Shown here in pieces: positions 8,182 through 15,085 of a stretch of 24,569 bases of DNA. The notes beneath the pieces were generated by a model that saw nothing but the letters and a program-made list of their open reading frames with translations, had not been told where the DNA came from and did no database searches. The stretch's first letter is position 1, and every line of letters begins with the position of its first letter. A program made the translations under genes and the position numbers. The DNA is taken from assembly GCA_045579665.1 (NCBI GenBank), contig JAZNMO010000101.1, positions 1 to 24,569 on the forward strand. The letters are read 5' to 3'. Source of the stretch: COE1 sp045579665 (lineage in GTDB: Bacteria > Bacillota > Clostridia > Lachnospirales > Lachnospiraceae).

Positions 8182-8748
8182 TTACTTTAGTCCGTCTTCT
8201 ATTATTTTCTTAATCGTATCTTCATTCTCTGAAATAACAAGCCAGATATAATTACCCTTCACTTCAACCTCAGCCTTATCTACGATGGCAAACTGTTCAG
8301 GAAGATAATTCTCCATCTCATTTCTCTTCTCATCCACCACTACCTGCATGAGAGAGGTTAAATTATCCACATCCTCTACTGACTTTACCTTCATTACCAC
8401 TATTGTTTCTGCCGAAGCTGCATCCTCCGACATACTAAACACATATTCCTCTAAAAGTCCGGCATCTATGCCGTAATAATTCATCAGAAATTCATCATCA
8501 AATTCCATCGGTGAATATAATTCCACGCTTCCCTGAATCTCTGCATAAATGTCTGCAATAGACGTTACTTCTTCATAAATAGGCTCCGCCTTTACAGAAT
8601 CTGTCTTTGCAGGAGTAGTCTCCTCTTCCAAAACCACTACACTGTCTGCGGTCTTATCCGAATCTGCTGTTGCCTGACTCGAACAGCCTCCTAACAGCAT
8701 CACCCCTGCCATAACCAGCATTAGTTGTCTTATCTGTCTTTTCTTCAA
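8182..8748 (-). CDS. DUF4358-type lipoprotein (188 aa)
   Basis: A secreted lipoprotein: basic N-terminus MKKRQIRQ, hydrophobic core, then the lipobox LLGGC with the acylated Cys at about residue 22. A Ser/Thr/Asp-rich linker follows, and then a small domain with YGIDAGLLEEYVFSMSEDAASAETIVVMKV, matching the DUF4358 family as I know it. The function of that family is unknown. The start is TTG (8746-8748), chosen because it gives the complete signal peptide and GGGGAG stands seven bases upstream. It lies between the SGNH hydrolase and MBOAT genes with gaps of 34 and 13 bases, so it is part of the same envelope operon. Confidence 0.88.
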   Translation of the reverse strand: MKKRQIRQLMLVMAGVMLLGGCSSQATADSDKTADSVVVLEEETTPAKTDSVKAEPIYEEVTSIADIYAEIQGSVELYSPMEFDDEFLMNYYGIDAGLLEEYVFSMSEDAASAETIVVMKVKSVEDVDNLTSLMQVVVDEKRNEMENYLPEQFAIVDKAEVEVKGNYIWLVISENEDTIKKIIEDGLK

Positions 8749-8782
8749 TGTCTTTCTCCCCTTATCCGATTATGATTACATA

Positions 8783-9712
8783 TTAAATAGAACCATTTAA
8801 AATAATATCTCGCACTGTACTTCGAAACGGAACATCCTGATTCACAACCGAAGTCTTATCCGTTTGTTTCTTTCCTGAGGCTGCCACAGGTTCCTCTGTA
8901 ATTTCCAGCTTCGCCAATGCCTCATCAAATGCCGTCTCTACTCTCAAGTCTGCTCTGGCATACTCACGCAGCACTGCAGTCCACACATCATAAGCTGCTG
9001 CCGTCTGATGTACAAATCCATCGCTACAATATTCCGCTGCCAAATCACCATTATCATCTGCCAGCGCATTTGCAACATCAATATAGCCCCAGCCATTTTT
9101 TATTGCCGCATCCAAGAGCATCAAATTATATTCTCTAATGGTGTCATTGTTCAGCTTACCGCTGCTTGCTCCTGCTAATGTATAGGTCATGCTAATGATA
9201 TGTACCTCAACCTCGGGACTCTTCTCCTGAATCCTTCTGATAAGCTCTGTATAATTATCAAGAGACCCCTGCAATCCCGAAATATTCAAATCATTTAACC
9301 CCAAACAGATAAACACCTTATCCGGCGCAATCTTCTCAATAGAATCCCATGCCTGAAGCTTCTTTCCCTGATACAAAGGATGCACACTCTCAGCAGTGAT
9401 GTCCCACAGCGAATTCGATGCCGAATAACTGCCTGCCGCCAGAAATTGAATCCGCTTCAAGAAGGACTCCTCCGGCTGCTTTCTCGTATAATTACGAAAA
9501 CCAAGCATAATAGAATCGCCTAAGAATACAGAATCTGCATAATACGCATCAATCTCTTCCTCAGAAATCTCTATCTCCTCAAGGTTACCGAATATCTCTG
9601 TCGGAACTGCCTCTTCTGCTGCCAACACAACATCTGCTGCCGCAGGAGAGTTCCCTACAAGAACCGCCATCCCTATAACTGCCAACCATCTTAATAAAAC
9701 TCTTTTCTTCAT
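8783..9712 (-). CDS. Secreted SGNH/GDSL-family hydrolase (309 aa)
   Basis: First gene of the envelope operon. From the ATG at 9712 it has a classical signal peptide (MKKRVLLRWLAVIGMAVLVG..., cleavage near AAA-AD or LAA-EE). Block I is FLGDSIMLG with the catalytic Ser at about 67; block II Gly is in AAGSYSAS; block III is CLGLNDLN; block V is SDGFVHQTAAAYDVW, giving the Asp and His. All four SGNH residues are present. Likely a carbohydrate acetyl-esterase or acetyltransferase acting outside the cell. An ATG 15 codons further upstream has no good ribosome site, while GGGGA lies ten bases before 9712. The C-terminal ~60 residues are low-complexity. Confidence 0.9.
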   Translation of the reverse strand: MKKRVLLRWLAVIGMAVLVGNSPAAADVVLAAEEAVPTEIFGNLEEIEISEEEIDAYYADSVFLGDSIMLGFRNYTRKQPEESFLKRIQFLAAGSYSASNSLWDITAESVHPLYQGKKLQAWDSIEKIAPDKVFICLGLNDLNISGLQGSLDNYTELIRRIQEKSPEVEVHIISMTYTLAGASSGKLNNDTIREYNLMLLDAAIKNGWGYIDVANALADDNGDLAAEYCSDGFVHQTAAAYDVWTAVLREYARADLRVETAFDEALAKLEITEEPVAASGKKQTDKTSVVNQDVPFRSTVRDIILNGSI

Positions 9713-9798
9713 AACTGCAAAATCCCCACACATACGCAAATATATCATTGCTTTCACTTGTTACATCTGTAGCACAGATTCTTCAATGTGCTGAATCT

Positions 9799-9827
9799 AT
9801 TGTAGCATTAAATATTATGTTAAGCAA
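9799..9827 (-). promoter_or_regulatory. Putative promoter of the envelope operon
   Basis: On the minus strand TTGCTT (9822-9827), 17 bases, TACAAT (9799-9804), about 85 bases before the start of the SGNH hydrolase. An alternative, GTGACA-17-TAATAT, overlaps it upstream. The leader that follows can form an AGCACA/TGTGCT hairpin. Confidence 0.5.
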
Positions 9828-9853
9828 GCTAAATTGTCACTCAATTTATAGCT
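9827..9853. terminator. Possible weak terminator hairpin after the GHKL kinase gene
   Basis: AGCTAAATTG TCACT CAATTTATAGCT forms a stem with one bulge, 15 bases beyond the kinase stop. T-runs are poor in the minus direction (TGCTTAAC) and short in the plus direction (TTTT). It overlaps the putative promoter of the next operon. Confidence 0.35.
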
Positions 9854-9867
9854 TTTGGTAATATTTT

Positions 9868-10722
9868 CTAAATTTCCACCTCGAAACTTATCTCCTGTAT
9901 TCCCTCTTCATCTGATAATTCAACTGTAATCTCTCCTCCATGACGCTTAGCCAGCATATTCGCCTGATATAGCCCCAAGCCATGTCCTTCCTTCTTCTCC
10001 TTGGTAGAATATCCCTTTTGGAAGAACTTGGACACCTCCGTCATGGTCAGCCCTTCTACCTCATTGGTTATTCTAAATAATAATTTATCATCCTTGGAAT
10101 CTAAATATATCCTGATTTTATTATGCTTCTCATTGCAGGCTTCGATGGCATTATCCACCAGCGTTCCGATGATTTCTACCAAACTATACTCCGATACCGA
10201 GGTAATAATATGCCTGCTCATAACCTGTATCTCAATCTCCAAATACTCCGGTGCACGCAGTATCTTACTGTACAGGAAACCTGCCAGTATCTTATCCGAG
10301 ATTCTAAGAAGCATCGTATTGGCACGGTTACGATTCTTACCCTCATACAGCTCCCTGCAATACTTCGACTGTGCCGCCACCAGTTCATCATAATTATCTA
10401 TCAGAACATGCATATTTAATATCGCATTCATATGATTGTCAAACTCGTGCTGCTTGGCTCTGATATCCTTCGTCAGCTCCTCCAACGGTTGGATGTAATG
10501 CTGATAAATCTTAAGTTCCTGCTCCTGCTTACGCATCAGTGCATAATTCTGCGACCAGTCCAGCAATCCAAATACGATAACCGCAATCAGGATTCCAAAC
10601 ATCACTATCACCTTAACATCCAATGTGCGGCTCAAATAAAAATCTATCATCAGATAAATGGCTACAATCAGCGCCATTACACAAAATATTCGATATAAAA
10701 ATTTTCTTCCCAAATCACTCAT
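9868..10722 (-). CDS. GHKL-domain sensor histidine kinase, AgrC/CitA-like (284 aa)
   Basis: A small sensor kinase with two N-terminal transmembrane helices (about residues 9-29 and 38-55) and almost no extracellular loop, followed by a coiled linker. The dimerisation/phospho-acceptor segment is AKQHEFDNHMNAIL with His92 as the likely acceptor, as in the Spo0B/AgrC class. The ATPase domain has the N box LVDNAIEAC and the G box GHGLGLYQANMLAKRHGGEI. The AgrC-type six-helix peptide sensor is absent, so the input is unclear and probably membrane-based or intracellular. Its ATG overlaps the end of the response regulator gene by eight bases, so the two are translationally coupled. Confidence 0.92.
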   Translation of the reverse strand: MSDLGRKFLYRIFCVMALIVAIYLMIDFYLSRTLDVKVIVMFGILIAVIVFGLLDWSQNYALMRKQEQELKIYQHYIQPLEELTKDIRAKQHEFDNHMNAILNMHVLIDNYDELVAAQSKYCRELYEGKNRNRANTMLLRISDKILAGFLYSKILRAPEYLEIEIQVMSRHIITSVSEYSLVEIIGTLVDNAIEACNEKHNKIRIYLDSKDDKLLFRITNEVEGLTMTEVSKFFQKGYSTKEKKEGHGLGLYQANMLAKRHGGEITVELSDEEGIQEISFEVEI

Positions 10723-11437
10723 TGATTCGCTTCCTCACATCATTTTTATAAGTAACTCCAACCTCAACAGTATGACCGTTCTTCATAAGAATTAAGCCAT
10801 TTACCGTATCTACATAATCAATCTCCTGCATATTTACCACATACATTCGATGGCACTGCAGAAACATATCATGGGGCAATTTCTCCAAAAGCTGCTTAAT
10901 GGATGTATACAGCACTGTCAGTTCCTCTTTTTTCATGACGATGCTCACCCCTCTTGGAATTGCCTTAATATACTCTATATTTTTACAAAAGACCTTGTAA
11001 TTTACCCCTTCACTCTTCACAACAATATGTGGCTCCTCCACTACTCTCGTATGTGAAAGCACCTTACGAATCAGCTCCTGCACGGCTTCCTTCTCAAAGG
11101 GCTTCACAATATACTGATAACAATGCAGCTCTCTGTAAGCCTGCAACTCCAAATGTGCAAGAGACGTCACCATAACAATCGGTGTAAACTCGTACTGACG
11201 CATGGCGCGGACCTTTCTTGCAAACTCAATTCCTGAAATATCATTCTCGTCATTTGCATCAAGATTAATATCCAATAAAAAAGCCCGGAAGGGCTCAGAC
11301 GTATTCTGCAACACGTCTAAAGCCCCTTCCAGACTTCTTGCGGGAACGACCTCAATCTCCTTCGATACGCTTTCTACCATGGCTGTAAGCACCTCTAAAT
11401 TCTCCTCGCCATCTTCCAAAATCATTATCTTAGTCAT
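10715..11437 (-). CDS. LytTR-family response regulator (240 aa)
   Basis: A two-component regulator, partner of the overlapping GHKL kinase. The receiver domain covers residues 1-125, starting MTKIMILEDGEEN, with the acceptor Asp in AFLLDINLD, the conserved Thr/Ser in VMVTS and Lys in IVKPFEKE. The C-terminal LytTR DNA-binding domain begins near YKVFCKNIEYIKA and contains FLQCHRMYVVNMQEIDYVD. LytTR regulators usually control envelope, bacteriocin or quorum functions. The start at 11437 is preferred over ATGs at 11464 and 11446 because GGAGGG lies ten bases before it. The family B element lies just upstream and would be in the 5' leader if transcription starts at the nfeD promoter. Confidence 0.92.
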   Translation of the reverse strand: MTKIMILEDGEENLEVLTAMVESVSKEIEVVPARSLEGALDVLQNTSEPFRAFLLDINLDANDENDISGIEFARKVRAMRQYEFTPIVMVTSLAHLELQAYRELHCYQYIVKPFEKEAVQELIRKVLSHTRVVEEPHIVVKSEGVNYKVFCKNIEYIKAIPRGVSIVMKKEELTVLYTSIKQLLEKLPHDMFLQCHRMYVVNMQEIDYVDTVNGLILMKNGHTVEVGVTYKNDVRKRINE

Positions 11438-11473
11438 TCCAGTCATTCCCTCCAATGTAGTCATTAAAATATC

Positions 11474-11630
11474 GTTCAGCAGCGCCTTTTATTCGCAAAA
11501 GTCGCATCTTCGATGCTTTCTCGCTACTTCGTAGCTTCTTTTGCTCATTTTCGGCGCTCATCTCATGCATATGTCTTCGCTTAAAAATGTGCAAGCACTT
11601 TTTTCACGCTTGTCATATGCATGGCTGAAC
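11474..11630 (-). repeat. Structured intergenic element, family B copy 3
   Basis: Outer stem GTTCAGC (11474-11480) / GCTGAAC (11624-11630). Domain one: AGCGCC (11481-11486) / GGCGCT (11553-11558) encloses GCAAAAG (11495-11501) / CTTTTGC (11538-11544), which encloses two hairpins, GCATC-TTC-GATGC (11504-11516) and GCTAC-TTC-GTAGC (11523-11535). Domain two: a long hairpin with arms CATGCATATG (11564-11573) / CATATGCATG (11614-11623), capped by TGTGCAAGCA. It begins seven bases after the SPFH stop codon and precedes the response regulator, and it lies in the same orientation relative to its neighbours as copy 2. Confidence 0.8.
11489..11548 (-). other. Tiny open frame inside family B copy 3 (19 aa, MSK...FCE)
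   Basis: ATG at 11548 to TAA at 11489-11491 gives MSKRSYEVARKHRRCDFCE, which is basic and has two cysteines. It starts at the same ATGAGCAAAA as copy 2 and ends at the same TTTTGCGAA, in frame although six codons longer. No good ribosome binding site precedes it. Coding is unproven. Confidence 0.3.
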
Positions 11631-11637
11631 TGTTACT

Positions 11638-12549
11638 TTACTTTATCACTTCTGTCATTGACTTGGCAAGACCTGCAATGCCCTGAATCTCTGAAGGAAT
11701 AATAATCTTAGTTGCCTGACCGTTAGCAGCCTTCTCAAATGCCTCCAGGCTCTTGATTGTAAGAACTGCCTCGTCTGCTCCTGCATCCTTAAGGCAACGG
11801 ATACCTTCCGCATTCGCCTGCTGCACGATACGAATCGCCTCAGCCTGACCTTCTGCTTCCTTGATACGCTTCTCCTTCTCAGCTTCAGCTCTAAGGATAG
11901 CAGCCTGCTTCTCAGCCTCAGCCTCAAGAATAGCAGATGCTTTCTTACCTTCTGCTACAAGAATGCTTGACTTCTTCTCACCTTCTGCGATTGTAACAGC
12001 CTCACGTCTTTCACGCTCAGCCTTCATCTGCTTCTCCATCGCATTACGGATGGCATCAGGCGGAATGATATTCTTAAGCTCCACACGGTTTACCTTAATT
12101 CCCCATGGGTCTGTTGCCACGTCTAAGGCACTTCTCATGCTGGTATTAATGATTTCTCTTGATGTCAGAGTCTGGTCAAGCTCCATCTCACCGATGATAT
12201 TTCTTAATGTGGTAGCTGTCAACTTCTCAATTGCCATAATCGGATTATCTACACCGTAAGCATAAAGCTTCGGGTCTGTAATCTGGAAAAATACGACTGT
12301 ATCAATCTGCATCGTTACGTTATCCTTTGTGATAACCGGCTGTGGAGGGAAATCCACTACCTGCTCCTTAAGGTTAACTCTCTTTGCAACACGGTCAATA
12401 AAAGGCCATTTTACCTTAAAACCTACACTCCATGTTGTCTGATATGCACCTAATCGCTCAATTACATAAGCAGATGCCTGTGGTACAATTCGTATATTTG
12501 TTACGATTAAAATAATTAATAAGAAAAAAATAAGTAAAATAATCTCCAT
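11638..12549 (-). CDS. SPFH/stomatin-like membrane protein (303 aa, QmcA type)
   Basis: A band-7 scaffold protein. One N-terminal transmembrane helix (about residues 2-18) is followed by the SPFH domain (VPQASAYVIERLGAYQTTWSVGFKVKWPFIDRVAKRVNLKEQ...), and then a long Ala/Glu/Lys coiled coil (about 185-265, repeated AEGEKK/AEAEKQ segments) that drives oligomerisation. Length and layout match bacterial stomatin homologues that form large rings in membrane microdomains and often work with proteases. Its ATG overlaps the nfeD stop (TAATG), giving the standard nfeD-stomatin operon. The family B element begins seven bases after its stop. Confidence 0.94.
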   Translation of the reverse strand: MEIILLIFFLLIILIVTNIRIVPQASAYVIERLGAYQTTWSVGFKVKWPFIDRVAKRVNLKEQVVDFPPQPVITKDNVTMQIDTVVFFQITDPKLYAYGVDNPIMAIEKLTATTLRNIIGEMELDQTLTSREIINTSMRSALDVATDPWGIKVNRVELKNIIPPDAIRNAMEKQMKAERERREAVTIAEGEKKSSILVAEGKKASAILEAEAEKQAAILRAEAEKEKRIKEAEGQAEAIRIVQQANAEGIRCLKDAGADEAVLTIKSLEAFEKAANGQATKIIIPSEIQGIAGLAKSMTEVIK

Positions 12550-12992
12550 TAGTTTGTCTCCTCCTCATATTCCTCAACAATCAATTTAACCCCTGATATG
12601 TTGATTACCTTTGCCAGCTTTCCTGCTGTAATTTTCTTTTCGTCATCACTGGCTCTTGCCGTCCACTCCTGACCATTTACAACGGCAGTTCCGGTTCCGT
12701 CATAATTACTGACATCCTCGGTGATTCTGACTATCTTTCCAATCACGCCTTCGTAATTGGTCTTAACATGTGACTTATTGATAAACTTCATCACAAAAGG
12801 TCTTGTAAAGAACAACAATGCGAATGAAACTACCAAAAATACAATCAACTGAATTGCTAAGCCGCCACCAAGAGATGAAACAGCTATCGCTGCCAGCGCA
12901 CCGCCTGCAAACCATATGGTTGTAAGTCCCACAGTCACAATCTCTATGATAATCAATCCTACCATAATTATTAGCCAAGTCATAGCGTTCAT
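12549..12992 (-). CDS. NfeD-like membrane protein (147 aa)
   Basis: The short NfeD type. Three to four hydrophobic segments occupy residues 4-70 (WLIIMVGLIIIEIVT..., WFAGGALAAIAVSSLGG, IQLIVFLVVSFALLFF), followed by a soluble OB-fold domain (YEGVIGKIVRITEDVSNYDGTGTAVVNGQEWTARA). It partners the stomatin-like protein encoded next. The ATG at 12992 is chosen because AGGAGG lies eight bases upstream; the TTG two codons earlier is too close to that site. It carries no N-terminal serine protease domain. Confidence 0.92.
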   Translation of the reverse strand: MNAMTWLIIMVGLIIIEIVTVGLTTIWFAGGALAAIAVSSLGGGLAIQLIVFLVVSFALLFFTRPFVMKFINKSHVKTNYEGVIGKIVRITEDVSNYDGTGTAVVNGQEWTARASDDEKKITAGKLAKVINISGVKLIVEEYEEETN

Positions 12993-13016
12993 ATGCAATT
13001 CCTCCTTTCTGATATT

Positions 13017-13045
13017 ATCCTACAACACATGAAATTATTCGACAA
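13017..13045 (-). promoter_or_regulatory. Putative promoter of the nfeD-stomatin operon
   Basis: On the minus strand TTGTCG (13040-13045), 17 bases, TAGGAT (13017-13022), 24 bases before the start codon. Just upstream, GCGTGAATG occurs twice on the plus strand (13053-13080), a short direct repeat of unknown meaning. Confidence 0.4.
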
Positions 13046-13086
13046 TAGAATTTGCGTGAATGCAGTAAAATCCTGCGTGAATGAAA

Positions 13087-13112
13087 AAAGTGTTGCCCAG
13101 CGGCAACACTTT
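13087..13112 (-). terminator. Intrinsic terminator (second of a tandem pair)
   Basis: AAAGTGTTGCC, loop of four, GGCAACACTTT, followed on the minus strand by TTTC. An 11-bp stem with a T-run; a backup for the terminator at 13150-13177 and an insulator before the nfeD promoter. Confidence 0.75.
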
Positions 13113-13149
13113 CTTCCACTACTTTTCGAGCACTTTCCTATTCCATGAA

Positions 13150-13177
13150 AAATAGCATCCGCTAACGAATGCTATTT
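13150..13177 (-). terminator. Intrinsic terminator of the MNT-HEPN gene
   Basis: On the minus strand AAATAGCATTCG, loop TTAG, CGGATGCTATTT, followed by TTC. The 12-bp stem with one G-T pair begins just after the stop codon at 13179. Confidence 0.8.
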
Positions 13178-13178
13178 C

Positions 13179-14027
13179 CTACATAATTCCCTTTTCTATC
13201 ATATATGTTTTTACCAAGTCTACCATCTCATATAATCGCTCCATGGTCTGATTCGCACAGAAAAATTCAGCAATATCCTCTTTATAAACATCGCCGCTGA
13301 TATAGTCGTGTACTACGTCATTTCTAATTACAAGCATTTGCAAGCAAGCAATTTGCTCTGGCTTTAGTTTCAAAACATTCTGTGCATAGCCTACCGCCCA
13401 TCGAAGTGACCGTTGCGCTTCGGTCAATCTATTGGTTTCTTCATTCAACTGCATAACCGTAGCCATATCAATTACAAACTGCACCAATTCTTGAAATCTT
13501 GTTGCCACCCCATCACAAGCACTAATATATTCGTAGCTATCCTTATCACATGCTAATCTTTCTATATATCCTTTTATGATTTCCAATCCTTGATACGCTT
13601 CCTCTATCTTAATACCCTTACGTTGCTTTGCTTTCTCCTCTCTGGAAAGTCTTTCTGCTCCCCATATCGCTACCATGTCCTTCTTATAAACTTCCCACTT
13701 TTCATCTGTATATCCTGTAAGAGCCTTACCGTGCACAAGAATTGGAATATTAATATAATGATTCTTCTTCATTTCAACAATTACAATATCATGGTCAAGT
13801 CCATACCAAGTCATATACTCATCAATATAATGATATAGTTCCATTAGCAGACCCAAATCTTCACAATACACTCCTATATCGATATCCGAATCTGCGTCAA
13901 ACTCGTCTGTAAGAAAGCTTCCGAATATCCATACCTGATAATTTGGCACAGCAAATTTCAGCAATAATTCCTTTTGGAATTGCTCTACAAATTGTTTTCT
14001 TGCATCTAATGTCAATAAGCCAATCAT
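13179..14027 (-). CDS. Single-chain MNT-HEPN protein: nucleotidyltransferase fused to HEPN (282 aa)
   Basis: Residues 1-100 form a minimal nucleotidyltransferase. Gly36-Ser37, ten residues, then Asp48-x-Asp50 is the exact GSX10DXD motif of MntA, and Asp80 (DHDIVIVEM) can be the third carboxylate. Residues about 150-275 are helical and end in R235-NDVV-H240-D-Y242, the exact RX4HXY motif of HepT-type HEPN ribonucleases. In two-gene MntA/HepT systems, the MNT enzyme AMPylates that tyrosine to silence the RNase; here both parts sit on one chain. Start at 14027 has AGGTGG eight bases upstream. It stands alone between its own promoter and two terminators. It could equally be a HI0073/HI0074-like nucleotidyltransferase with substrate-binding domain rather than a toxin-antitoxin. 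Confidence 0.82.
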   Translation of the reverse strand: MIGLLTLDARKQFVEQFQKELLLKFAVPNYQVWIFGSFLTDEFDADSDIDIGVYCEDLGLLMELYHYIDEYMTWYGLDHDIVIVEMKKNHYINIPILVHGKALTGYTDEKWEVYKKDMVAIWGAERLSREEKAKQRKGIKIEEAYQGLEIIKGYIERLACDKDSYEYISACDGVATRFQELVQFVIDMATVMQLNEETNRLTEAQRSLRWAVGYAQNVLKLKPEQIACLQMLVIRNDVVHDYISGDVYKEDIAEFFCANQTMERLYEMVDLVKTYMIEKGIM

Positions 14028-14092
14028 CTGCTGCACCACCTTTCTGTATGATACTTTCAGCGAAAATAATCCATTATTCCTAATTTCTCTAA

Positions 14093-14101
14093 TTTATATC
14101 A
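14093..14101 (-). promoter_or_regulatory. Putative extended -10 promoter of the MNT-HEPN gene
   Basis: On the minus strand TGATATAAA, an extended -10 (TGn-TATAAA), about 65 bases before the start codon. TTGTAA lies 19 bases upstream, further than ideal. The rest of 14028-14148 is AT-rich with no other feature seen. Confidence 0.35.
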
Positions 14102-14148
14102 CTCACACACTAATATTTTACAATATTTACAGAAATATAGCAAATTTT

Positions 14149-15057
14149 CTATTTTATTTTCAATTTCATCTTCTCATAAATTTCCGGATATCTTTCAATA
14201 ACAGACTCTCGAAAAGCTCTCGCCCAATACTCTTCCGGAATCGCAGGCCAATTACATTTTCCTGTTTCCTCTTCCGTAATCTCCATTGCCCTCTCCAAAA
14301 TATTACCATTACTCGTAGCAACACCACGCATACAAGCTTCCGTACATAATGACCAGTACGGTGCAATATTGTGAAGCTGATGATTCATCATGTCTTCTAC
14401 AAGCTCATCCAAATCCTGTCGCAAGCAGAAATGTTCGCCTTCCCATTCTTTTCCCGCACTATGTAAAATCATAAATGTGGAATATTCATGTTTCCCATCA
14501 TCCAACGAGTCTCCTACTGAGCCGGGATTAAAAACATGCTTCCCATGTTCCTCAAAATTCATACATCTATGTGTATGCCCACATAAGATATATTTGGCTT
14601 GTGTAGCTTGCAAAATATCTTTGTTCTCCGGGGTTGACTCATAAATTTTCTCCTTCACTGCTCTTGGCGAACCATGGCATAAAAACAGCTCTTCCATTCC
14701 ATCCATCTTCACAGTCAACGTTTCCGGAAGTGACTTAATAAATTCCCAGTCCTTCTCTCTCATGCTATTATGATTGTATCGAATCATTCCTACAGTACTC
14801 GGGTAAGCATCCCACTCCGGATGTTCATCCCCTATCCCACACATCAGATAATCTTCCTTATTTCCTTTGATGATAAAAACCTGATACTGCGTTTGAAGTT
14901 CATATATCAAATCAAATGTTTCCTGTACTCCTGCAAACTCGCCTGAGTAATCTCCCAACAAACAGATTACATCTATATCCTTTGTTTTCAAGAACTCTAT
15001 CACTTTTCTAAAAGCTATGTAATTTGCATGTATATCCGATAAAACTGCTATATTCAT
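14149..15057 (-). CDS. YfcE/MJ0936-type metallophosphoesterase with C-terminal extension (302 aa)
   Basis: A calcineurin-like phosphoesterase with two metal sites. Ligands in order: Asp8 and His10 (LSDIHAN), Asp36 (LLGDYSG), Asn66 (IKGNKED), then His in LCHGSPRA and the CGHTHRC pair. FNPGSVGDS is also typical. The catalytic core ends at about residue 200; a further ~100 residues (WSLCTEACMRGVATSNGNILERAM..., IPEEYWARAFRESVIERYPEIYEKM) form an extension I do not recognise. Substrate unknown; relatives cleave phosphodiesters such as cyclic nucleotides. The start at 15057 is chosen over an in-frame upstream start, since AGGCGAGG lies eight bases before it and the SDIH core begins five residues in. 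It follows the MerR-methyltransferase gene by 28 bases, so the two are probably cotranscribed. Confidence 0.9.
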   Translation of the reverse strand: MNIAVLSDIHANYIAFRKVIEFLKTKDIDVICLLGDYSGEFAGVQETFDLIYELQTQYQVFIIKGNKEDYLMCGIGDEHPEWDAYPSTVGMIRYNHNSMREKDWEFIKSLPETLTVKMDGMEELFLCHGSPRAVKEKIYESTPENKDILQATQAKYILCGHTHRCMNFEEHGKHVFNPGSVGDSLDDGKHEYSTFMILHSAGKEWEGEHFCLRQDLDELVEDMMNHQLHNIAPYWSLCTEACMRGVATSNGNILERAMEITEEETGKCNWPAIPEEYWARAFRESVIERYPEIYEKMKLKIK

Positions 15058-15085
15058 ATTTATAACCTCGCCTTTCCAATTGCCT

